Assembly: GCA_964458665.1 (NCBI GenBank) | Contig: CAYWOO010000247.1 | Location: 1-27,713 of the forward strand | DNA: 27,713 bases | Reading direction: 5' to 3' | Source: JANXYW01 sp964458665 | GTDB taxonomy: Bacteria; Chloroflexota; Dehalococcoidia; DSTF01; JACRBR01 | Part shown: piece after piece, positions 20,631 to 27,015 of the stretch | Numbering within the stretch: position 1 is the first letter of the stretch | Layout: each line of letters begins with the position of its first letter | Position numbers and translations under genes: made by a program | Notes under the pieces: generated by a model | What the model saw: the letters and a program-made list of their open reading frames with translations, nothing else | What the model was told of the DNA's origin: nothing | Databases searched by the model: none

Positions 20631-21272
20631 TCACCCGCCCGCAAGCCCCTTCTTCGCGGCGTACGCGGCGGCTTCGCTGCGGCGATTGAAACCCAGCTTC
20701 GAGAGGATGTGGCTGACGTGGTTGCGCGCGGTGTTCTCACTCACCACGAGCTTCGCCGCGATCTCTTTGTTCGTCGCGCCCTCGGAGATCAGGATCAGCA
20801 CTTCGCGCTCGCGCGCCGTCAGGTCGTCGCCGTCATCGGCTGGCCGCTTCATGCCGACGAGCTTTTCCAGCACACCCTTCGTCACCTTCGAGTCCAGCAG
20901 CGACTCACCGCGCGCGACGGACCGCAGCGCTTCGAGCAGACGTGCGCGGGCGACGTTCTTCAGCACGTAGCCGGCCGCGCCGGCCAGCACCGCCGCCACG
21001 ACCGTCTCCTCCTCGGCGAAGGACGTCAGCATCAGCACTCTTGTATCGGGCAGCTCGTTGCGGATCTCGCGGCACGCCTCGATGCCGTCCATGCCGTCCA
21101 TCCGCACATCCATCAGCACGATGTCCGGCTGGTGCGCGCGCGCCTTCTCGATGGCATCTTTGCCGTTGCCCGCCTCGGCGACGACGTTGAAGTCCGGCTC
21201 GACCTCCAGCGCCGCGCGCAGGCCCATCCGTACCACTTCGTGGTCGTCTACGATCATCAGCCGCGTCTTCAT
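20631..21272 (-). CDS. NarL/FixJ-family response regulator
   Basis: A 213-residue two-component regulator. The receiver domain (residues 1-120) has acidic residues in MIVDDHEVV, the phospho-acceptor Asp in DIVLMDVRMDGMDG (about residue 55), Thr/Ser in LMLTSF and Lys in YVLKN. The LuxR-type HTH follows (LTAREREVLILISEGATNKEIAAKLVVSENTARNHVSHIL). The ATG overlaps the kinase stop by 4 nt (ATGA), so the two are made together. Its targets are not evident in the window. Its last about 20 codons are duplicated 960 bp away at 19688. Confidence 0.95.
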   Translation of the reverse strand: MKTRLMIVDDHEVVRMGLRAALEVEPDFNVVAEAGNGKDAIEKARAHQPDIVLMDVRMDGMDGIEACREIRNELPDTRVLMLTSFAEEETVVAAVLAGAAGYVLKNVARARLLEALRSVARGESLLDSKVTKGVLEKLVGMKRPADDGDDLTAREREVLILISEGATNKEIAAKLVVSENTARNHVSHILSKLGFNRRSEAAAYAAKKGLAGG

Positions 21273-23047
21273 GCATCACTCCCTATCGGCACCGAAACGT
21301 TGATGCGCGTACCCTCGCCCGGCTCGCTGCGCACGTCGAGCGTACCGCCGACATCGTCGACGCGCTGGCGCAGGTTGCCCATGCCGAATCCGACGCGCCC
21401 GCCCGGCTCGCCCTCGCTCATGCCGACGCCGTCATCGGCGATGCACAGCGCGACGGCTTCGTGCTCGAACGCCAGCGCGATCTCGACATGCGATGCGCGG
21501 GCGTGCCGAAAGATGTTACCGAGCCCCTCCTGCACGATGCGGTACAGCGCCGCGCTCGTCGCGATCGGCAGCGGCTGCGGCTCGCCTGAGATCGCCAGCT
21601 CGACGGGCAGGTTCGAGACGGCCTGGAACTCCTTGACCTGCCCCTGCACCGCGCCGACGAGGCCCTCATCGCCTGCAAGCAGCGGCCGCAAGTCGAAGAT
21701 GTACTGCCGCACTTCCCACAGCGCGTTCTTGGCCAGCGCCGTCAGATCCTGGAGCCGCCGCCGCTGCTCTTCCGGATCCGTGCCGACGCGATCGATCGCT
21801 GTCTCGAGGCTCAACGTCAGCATGAACACCATCTGCGCGATGCCGTCGTGAATCTCGCGGGCGATGCGGCCGCGCTCGCCCTCGGCCGCGAGCTCGGCCA
21901 CACGCTCCGAAAGCCGGATGTTGCGCACGCCCAGTGCCACCTGGCCGGCGATCGCGTCGAGCAGGCGCACTTCGTGGAAGATCGTCGTCGGGCGGATGCG
22001 CGTGCCGGCGATCAGCCAGCCCTCCACGGCGCCTGCCGAGCGGAGTGGGACCACCCCCGCCCACTCGCAATCGCTGAACGCGCCGCGCACCGAGCGCGGC
22101 ATGGCGGAGACAGCGCTGGTCCGCGCCCCCTCGCCGGTGAACGCCTGCGCGAACACCTGCAGCTCCGGCACGGACGCCAGCGTCGCGCCATACGCGCGCA
22201 TCTCGCCGGCGACCTGCGGATCGTCCGGGATAAGGAGCACCGCGCGGTCGAAGCGCGACGACTCGAGCACGGCGCCAACCACGTTCGGCAGCGCGTCGTC
22301 CAGAACGCGGCCGCCTTCCAGAAACGAACGCGCGACGCGGAAGAGCAGGTCACTGTCGCCGAGCGCCTCCACCGCATCCTTGCGCGCGGCATCCAGCTCC
22401 CGCAGCACACTGCCAAGATAGTTCGGAACCAGCGCGACGAGCATCGGCGTCATCAGCGCGCCGATGAAACTACTGAGATTGTTGTCCTTCCAGCCACCGT
22501 GCACGCCCGCACCGAACTGCACCAGTCCAAAGATGTACGCCGCCATGTACGCGGCGACGAGCGCGACGACGCCGCGAAACGTCAGGAAGAACGACGGGAT
22601 CAGCAGCGCCGTCAACGCGAAGTGAAAGTACGGGCTGCCCCAGCCGCCGCTCAGGTACACGGCGAGCATCGAGAGTGCCAGGTCGATCAGGCCCAGCGCC
22701 AGCACGTCATGGTTCTCCGGCGTCGCGAAGTAGCGTCGCAGCTTCGGCAGCAGCCACGGCCGGATCGCCGGCACATAGAACGTCACGATCGCGGTCTGCG
22801 CCATCGTGCCCAGCAGCAGCCACGGCTCGAAGCGCTGGGTGTAGCGCGGCACCTCCGACACGAAGATGATCAGCACCGCCACCAGCCAGGCCGCCCACCG
22901 CACGATGAACGGCGACGTCAGCACGGCCATGCGGATGCCGCCCGGCAGCGGCGCCATCGTCGTATCGGCGCGCCGCCGCCACATGCTGCGCGGCAGCGTC
23001 GCGACGCGCGTGGTCAGATCGTCAATGGAAGCGTCGATCCCGGCCAT
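21269..23047 (-). CDS. NarL-partner sensor histidine kinase (HisKA_3 type)
   Basis: A 592-residue membrane kinase. An N-terminal region with about five or six hydrophobic helices (FIVRWAAWLVAVLIIFV, LLGTMAQTAIVTFYV, LIDLALSMLAVYLSGG, LTALLIPSFFLTF, VVALVAAYMAAYIFGL, LMTPMLVALVPNYLG) precedes a GAF-like domain. The HisKA_3 dimerisation box is GRIAREIHDGIAQM (His about residue 399) and the HATPase domain has IVQEGLGNIFRHA, CIADDGVGM and GFGMGNLRQR. It phosphorylates the overlapping response regulator. I start at the ATG at 23047 because the longer frame upstream is repeat DNA. TATGAT lies 6 nt before that ATG and no Shine-Dalgarno is visible. The signal sensed is unknown. Confidence 0.93.
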   Translation of the reverse strand: MAGIDASIDDLTTRVATLPRSMWRRRADTTMAPLPGGIRMAVLTSPFIVRWAAWLVAVLIIFVSEVPRYTQRFEPWLLLGTMAQTAIVTFYVPAIRPWLLPKLRRYFATPENHDVLALGLIDLALSMLAVYLSGGWGSPYFHFALTALLIPSFFLTFRGVVALVAAYMAAYIFGLVQFGAGVHGGWKDNNLSSFIGALMTPMLVALVPNYLGSVLRELDAARKDAVEALGDSDLLFRVARSFLEGGRVLDDALPNVVGAVLESSRFDRAVLLIPDDPQVAGEMRAYGATLASVPELQVFAQAFTGEGARTSAVSAMPRSVRGAFSDCEWAGVVPLRSAGAVEGWLIAGTRIRPTTIFHEVRLLDAIAGQVALGVRNIRLSERVAELAAEGERGRIAREIHDGIAQMVFMLTLSLETAIDRVGTDPEEQRRRLQDLTALAKNALWEVRQYIFDLRPLLAGDEGLVGAVQGQVKEFQAVSNLPVELAISGEPQPLPIATSAALYRIVQEGLGNIFRHARASHVEIALAFEHEAVALCIADDGVGMSEGEPGGRVGFGMGNLRQRVDDVGGTLDVRSEPGEGTRINVSVPIGSDA

Positions 23048-23053
23048 GAATGC

Positions 23054-23059
23054 ATCATA
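23054..23059 (-). promoter_or_regulatory. -10-like TATGAT six nt before the sensor kinase
   Basis: TATGAT-N6-ATG on the minus strand without a Shine-Dalgarno, in the position expected for a leaderless transcript of the kinase-regulator operon. Confidence 0.5.
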
Positions 23060-23111
23060 GGCGATTCCGGGCTGCGGATCGGAGGCCGGAGTTCCCCGAA
23101 CTTCCCCCACC

Positions 23112-23238
23112 CCTTCTGCGCAGTCTGTGGAATCTGTGGTTCCGCAAACGTCCCCGTTCCGTGAAATCGATGTATCCCTGTTTCCCTCCCCACCCCCTTC
23201 TGTGCAATAAGTGAAATCCGCGTAATCCGTGGTTCCCG
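23112..23238 (+). repeat. Compound word-like repeat cluster
   Basis: Units CTGCGCAGTCTGTGG AATCTGTGG, then GTGAAATCGATGTATCCCTG, then CTGTGCAATAAGTGAAATCC GCGTAATCCGTGG. These are ATCTGTGG- and ATCCGTGA-type words, shared with 8654, 24651 and 26980. They fill the gap upstream of the kinase. Confidence 0.7.
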
Positions 23239-23248
23239 CAAGAGACGA

Positions 23249-23277
23249 AGAGGGCGCCCGCACAGCGGGCGCCCTCT
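23249..23277 (-). terminator. Terminator-like hairpin after surface protein gene
   Basis: AGAGGGCGCCCGC (23249-23261) pairs perfectly with GCGGGCGCCCTCT (23265-23277) around a 3-nt loop, a 13-bp GC-rich stem. It lies about 25 nt after the stop of the surface protein gene; TCGTCTCTTG follows on the minus strand. Confidence 0.7.
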
Positions 23278-23301
23278 CAAGCTCAATTCCAAATGGAACG
23301 G

Positions 23302-24426
23302 TTACTCCCCGTCGCCGCGCTCGCCGCGTCGCTGTAGCGAGAACCCCGCCCCCAGCATCGCCAGCGCAAGGCCGAACGCCAGCATCGCAAGGGCATCCGC
23401 CGGGCCATCGCCCCGCTGCTGCTGCGGGCCGTAGCCGGACTCAGGGAATCCGTCGGCGCCCTCCTCACCTTCGGGCGAGATCTCCGCACCTTCCTCATCG
23501 CCGCCGCCGCTCGTTCCGCTGTCGTCGCTCATCCAGTCCGGTGGCAGTTCGACGTCATCGACGCTCTCGGGCGGATCGCCCACCGGGATATCTGTCGCGG
23601 TCGGCATCGGCGTGTCGATAACGATCGGCGTTGCCGTGCGCGTCGGCGTATTCGTCCGCGTCGGCGGCATCGTCTCCGTGGCTGCGGGGGTGTCCGTCGC
23701 CGCGCTCGTGCTCGTCGCGGTTGGTGTGCTCGTCGCGGTCGGCGTGTCGGTCGCCGGCCCGGGTGTATTCGTCACCGTCGGAGTGTTCGTCGAGGTACTC
23801 GTGTTTGTAGGCGTCGCCGTATTCGTCGGCGTCGGCGTGTCGAGCGCGCCGTTCGACAGCGAGACCTTGTCGAAATACACCGCGTCTCCCTGCGCCGCCG
23901 CATGCACGATCAGCTCGACCTTCACGCCAAACTGCGTGCCGGTCACGGTGATGGTGGGCAGCGCGTACGCTTGCCACACTCCGGTCGGCGCCAGCGGCCC
24001 CGACGCGTTCGCCACCGGCGTCGTCGTGCATCCGTTGTCGTCATACACGGTCACGTCAATCGACGCCGTCTGCGCGCCGCCGCCGCCAGGCGTCAGCTTG
24101 TAGCTTCCTGCAATTTGGTACGTGCCCAGTCCCGATGCCGTCACGTCGATGCACTGCGACGCGATCCCGTCGCCCGCGCCGCCAGAGGAGCGCGCGACCG
24201 TTCCCGCGCCCGACAGCGCGTTCCCGTCCGCATCCTCGGTAGAGATGAACGTCACGGTCGAGTCCGGCGGCGCCGGCGTCCAGCTCGCGTTGGTCGTGTC
24301 GAAGTTCCCGTTCGTCACCAGGCTCGGTGCCGCACCCGCATTGCCCGATGATCCGACGAAAACCACCGTCAGCATCAGTGCCAGCGCTCCGAGCGATACC
24401 AGATACAGGTGCAACTGCTTCTTCAT
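23302..24426 (-). CDS. Secreted/surface protein with TPT-rich stalk and C-terminal anchor
   Basis: A 374-residue exported protein. It has a signal peptide (MKKQLHLYLVSLGALALMLTVV...AGAA), then a beta-sandwich resembling a carbohydrate-binding module (SLVTNGNFDTTNASWTPAP to AVYFDKVSLSNG, about residues 35-195). A Thr/Pro-rich stalk follows (TPTNTATPTNTSTSTNTPT and similar, about 200-275), then an acidic Gly/Glu-rich stretch. The end is a hydrophobic helix with basic tail (ALAMLAFGLALAMLGAGF, then SLQRRGERGDGE). A hydrophobic helix plus Arg tail is typical of surface proteins held or sorted at the membrane; no LPxTG is present. I start at the ATG at 24426, 9 nt after GGAGG, instead of the ATG at 24435 that abuts it. 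Confidence 0.85.
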   Translation of the reverse strand: MKKQLHLYLVSLGALALMLTVVFVGSSGNAGAAPSLVTNGNFDTTNASWTPAPPDSTVTFISTEDADGNALSGAGTVARSSGGAGDGIASQCIDVTASGLGTYQIAGSYKLTPGGGGAQTASIDVTVYDDNGCTTTPVANASGPLAPTGVWQAYALPTITVTGTQFGVKVELIVHAAAQGDAVYFDKVSLSNGALDTPTPTNTATPTNTSTSTNTPTVTNTPGPATDTPTATSTPTATSTSAATDTPAATETMPPTRTNTPTRTATPIVIDTPMPTATDIPVGDPPESVDDVELPPDWMSDDSGTSGGGDEEGAEISPEGEEGADGFPESGYGPQQQRGDGPADALAMLAFGLALAMLGAGFSLQRRGERGDGE

Positions 24427-24650
24427 GCCGGCCATCCTCCATCAACTGATTCAACGCGCCTCTGCGAACCCGGCCGGAAACGGCGCAGGGCAAGGCTCTT
24501 CCCAATCCCTCAATGATGAATCGGCAATTCAGCAGCAATCCCTAGGGTGTTTCACCCCCAAACCCTCGTCTTCAGATGTAAAAACTGGTGTTGCCTGAGG
24601 CACGGTCGGCTATCCTGCGAGCGGAAAACGGACATCCTTCCAATCTCTAG
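24427..24650. other. Divergent gap without gene
   Basis: This lies between the surface protein and methyltransferase genes, which are divergent. Apart from a small GGGTG-TTT-CACCC hairpin (24545-24557) I see no gene or confident promoter. An AT-rich patch (GATGTAAAAACTGG, about 24574-24587) may hold promoter elements. Confidence 0.4.
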
Positions 24651-24766
24651 TCCGCGAAGTCTGCGAAATCTGCGGTTCCCAACCCAAGAGCCCTTCGTGC
24701 TCCTTCGTGTCCTTCGTGGCTCCCCGTTGTCCCCTCACTCTGTGGAAATCGGTGAAATCTGTGGAT
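24651..24766 (+). repeat. Compound word-like repeat cluster leading into methyltransferase
   Basis: Units GTCCGCGAAGTCTGCGAAATC TGCGG, then CCTTCGTGCTCCTTCGTGTCCTTCGTGG, then CTCTGTGGAAATCGGTG AAATCTGTGG. These are the CTTCGTG and ATCTGTGG families. The last unit carries the likely GTG start codon of the methyltransferase. Confidence 0.75.
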
Positions 24767-25549
24767 CAGTCCCCATCCGTCCTCGACGAATACGCCGACG
24801 CAGAAGCCGCCGCGCTCTACGACCTCCAGTACGGCGATTGGACCGACGACCTCCCCTTCTATGAAGCGCTCGCCCGCCGCGGAGAACTGCCGACGCTCGA
24901 GCTAATGGCCGGCACCGGCCGCGTCGCGCTGCACCTCGCCCGCAACGGCCATCACGTCGTCGCAGTCGACAACGCCCCCGCCATGCTCGCCCGTCTCGAC
25001 GCGCAGCTCGATGGTGAGAGTGCGCAGCGCGTCCGCATCATCGAAGCCGACGTGCGCAACTTCGATTTCGCAGGCGAGAGGTTCGACCTCATCTACGTCG
25101 CGCTCTGCTCGCTCGAGCTGCTCCACGCGCCCCCCGACCAAGTCGCCACGCTCCGCTCCGTCGCGAAGCATCTCGCGCCCGGCGGCATCTTCGCCTGCGA
25201 GATCCGATCCCTCACCGCTATCGATTGGAGCCAGGAGCCGTCCGCGCTGCGTCACGAATGGACGCGCACCGATCCCGCCACCGGCGAGCGCATCACAAAG
25301 CTGCATTCCGCCACATCAGCGCCCGCCCGCCAGATGACGCTCGACACGCTGATCTTCGATCGTCTGGCGGGCGACGGTTCCGTGCGTCGGCGCGTGCTCG
25401 AAGTCACCCTCCGCGCCTACGGGCGCTACGAATTCGAACTGCTCCTCAACGCCGCCGGCCTCCGCATCACCAACATCTACGGCGCCCCCGACCTCTCGCC
25501 CTACGATGACGCCAGCGATACCCTGTTCGTCGTAGCGGAACGCGCATAG
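24761..25549 (+). CDS. Class I SAM-dependent methyltransferase
   Basis: A 262-residue Rossmann-fold methyltransferase. Motif I is LELMAGTGRVALHLA (about residues 48-62), followed by the acidic VVAVDNAPAML (ribose-binding Asp), IIEADVRNFDF and FDLIYVALCSLELL. The beta-rich C-terminal half (MTLDTLIFDRLAGDG, LEVTLRAYGRYEFELLLNAAGL) is as in small-molecule methyltransferases. Substrate is unknown. Homology-like sequence starts at about LDEYADAEAAALYDLQYGDW. The best start is GTG at 24761, which lies in the last unit of the upstream word-like repeat; the frame is open further back to 24707, but that part is repeat translation. No strong ribosome binding site is seen. Confidence 0.85.
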   Translation: MDQSPSVLDEYADAEAAALYDLQYGDWTDDLPFYEALARRGELPTLELMAGTGRVALHLARNGHHVVAVDNAPAMLARLDAQLDGESAQRVRIIEADVRNFDFAGERFDLIYVALCSLELLHAPPDQVATLRSVAKHLAPGGIFACEIRSLTAIDWSQEPSALRHEWTRTDPATGERITKLHSATSAPARQMTLDTLIFDRLAGDGSVRRRVLEVTLRAYGRYEFELLLNAAGLRITNIYGAPDLSPYDDASDTLFVVAERA

Positions 25550-25734
25550 TCGACAACCGCTCGAACGCGGAAACTGCTCGCGTAGGGCATTCCGTAGAAT
25601 GCCCTCGCCGTACGGCGAGAACGTCGCTTCTCGGCGCGGATATCGTCCCGTGCCGTGGCTATCGCTGTGGCGGTACCGTTGTTCATTGTGGCGCGCGCCT
25701 GCGGCGCACGACGTTCGTTGTGAGGGATCACCAC
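25550..25734. other. Gap with palindromes before plsX
   Basis: It contains AGGGCATTC-CGTA-GAATGCCCT (about 25585-25606) and CTCGCCGTACGGCGAG (about 25607-25624), two perfect palindromes side by side. No gene is seen. The first may terminate the methyltransferase message. Confidence 0.5.
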
Positions 25735-26727
25735 GTGCTCATCGCACTCGACGCCATGGGCGGCGACCACGCACCGGCGGAGATCATCGCCGGTGCGCTT
25801 CTTGCCCGCGCCGAACTCCAGCTAGACATCGCCCTCGTCGGCGCGCGAGAGGTGATCGAGGCCGAACTCGCCCGCCAGGGCGAAACGCCCGCCGCATTCG
25901 AGATCATCCACGCTACCGAGGCCATCGGCATGGACGAGCACCCCGCGCAGGCCGTCCGCGCCAAACGCGATGCTTCGATCAACGTCGCCATGAGCATGGT
26001 GAAGCGCGGCGTCGCCGGCGCCTTCGTCTCCGCCGGGAATACAGGCGCGGTCATGGCGTCCGCGCTCATGACACTCGGCCGCATCCAGGGCATCGAGCGC
26101 CCGGCTCTCGGCACCGTCGCGCCGTTCAGCGAAACGGGCATACTCGTGCTCGATGTCGGCGCAAACGCCGATGTCAAGCCGAACTACCTGGTCCAGTTCG
26201 CGCAGATGGGCTCCGTGTACGCCGAGCGCGTCATGGGCGTCGCGAACCCGCGGGTCGCCCTGCTGAACATCGGCGCCGAAGACACGAAGGGCACCGAGCT
26301 TATCCAGGAGGTCTACGGCCGCCTTGGCAAGGCGGGCGTAAACTTCGTCGGCAACATCGAAGGCGGCGAAGTCCACAAGGGCAAGGCCGACGTCATCGTC
26401 ACCGACGGCTTCACCGGCAACGTCGCCGTCAAGCTCACCGAAGGCGTCGCCGACTTCCTCTTCCGAGAACTCCGCACCGCCTTCACGTCGAAAATTCAGT
26501 ACAAGCTCGCCGCGCTGATCCTCCGCCCGAGCCTGCTCAAACTCCGCGATCGCATGGATCCCGGCACGTACGGCGGCGTACCCCTCCTCGGAGTGAACGG
26601 CGTCGTCATGATCGCCCACGGCAACTCCGACGCCCGCGCCATCAAGAACGCCATCCGCTTCGCCGCCCACGCCGCCAACTCCGGCATGCTGGACAGCATC
26701 CGCGTCCACTCCCAGCGCAAGCAGTAG
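25735..26727 (+). CDS. plsX: Phosphate acyltransferase PlsX
   Basis: This 330-residue peripheral membrane enzyme converts acyl-ACP to acyl-phosphate for phospholipid synthesis. The N-terminus LIALDAMGGDHAPAEIIAGAL is diagnostic. SMVKRGVAGAFVSAGNTGAVMASA, LDVGANADVKPNYLVQFAQMG and VIVTDGFTGNVAVKLTEG are further family blocks, and the end GVNGVVMIAHGNSDARAIKNAIR is typical. GTG at 25735, 8 nt after GAGGG, gives the family-typical start; GTG at 25720 would add five residues. The neighbours often seen with plsX (rpmF, fabH, fabD) are absent: the next gene is convergent and the upstream one is an unrelated methyltransferase. Confidence 0.96.
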   Translation: MLIALDAMGGDHAPAEIIAGALLARAELQLDIALVGAREVIEAELARQGETPAAFEIIHATEAIGMDEHPAQAVRAKRDASINVAMSMVKRGVAGAFVSAGNTGAVMASALMTLGRIQGIERPALGTVAPFSETGILVLDVGANADVKPNYLVQFAQMGSVYAERVMGVANPRVALLNIGAEDTKGTELIQEVYGRLGKAGVNFVGNIEGGEVHKGKADVIVTDGFTGNVAVKLTEGVADFLFRELRTAFTSKIQYKLAALILRPSLLKLRDRMDPGTYGGVPLLGVNGVVMIAHGNSDARAIKNAIRFAAHAANSGMLDSIRVHSQRKQ

Positions 26728-26781
26728 CGAGAAAGGCAGCACGTCAGCGAAGCACGATCGCCCCGCGCGCATCCGCACACC

Positions 26782-26911
26782 GTAGGGACGGGTCTTCAGA
26801 CCTGTCCGCCCGCCCGGTCCGCGATGAACGCGCGGAATAGCCCGCGACCGTTGATCGCGTCGCGGACTTCCAACGCAAGACGAACAAGGCGGACACACAG
26901 GTCCGCCCCTA
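26782..26911 (+). repeat. Inverted pair of GGCGGAC-type repeats
   Basis: GTAGGGACGGGTCTTCAGAC CTGTCCGCCC (26782-26811) and its inverted relative GGCGGACACACAGGTCCGCC CCTAC (26888-26912) form an inverted pair. Each arm is itself a hairpin: GGACGGGTCT-TC-AGACCTGTCC (26786-26807) and GGCGGAC-ACACAG-GTCCGCC (26888-26907). They may act as terminators for plsX and the convergent CoA-transferase. Confidence 0.65.
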
Positions 26912-26917
26912 CAACAT

Positions 26918-27008
26918 CTTCGTGCCCCTTCGTGTCCTTCGTGGCTCCCTATCAGATCCGCAGGCGCCTCCGTCCCCTAATCTGTGGCATCTGCGAAATC
27001 TGTGGATA
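26918..27008 (+). repeat. Word-like repeats, CTTCGTG and ATCTGTGG families
   Basis: CTTCGTGCCCCTTCGTGTCC TTCGTGG (26918-26944) and ATCTGTGGCATCTGCGAAATC TGTGG (26980-27005). They fill the gap between convergent plsX and CoA-transferase genes, and no gene is seen there. Confidence 0.75.
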
Positions 27009-27015
27009 GCACCGG

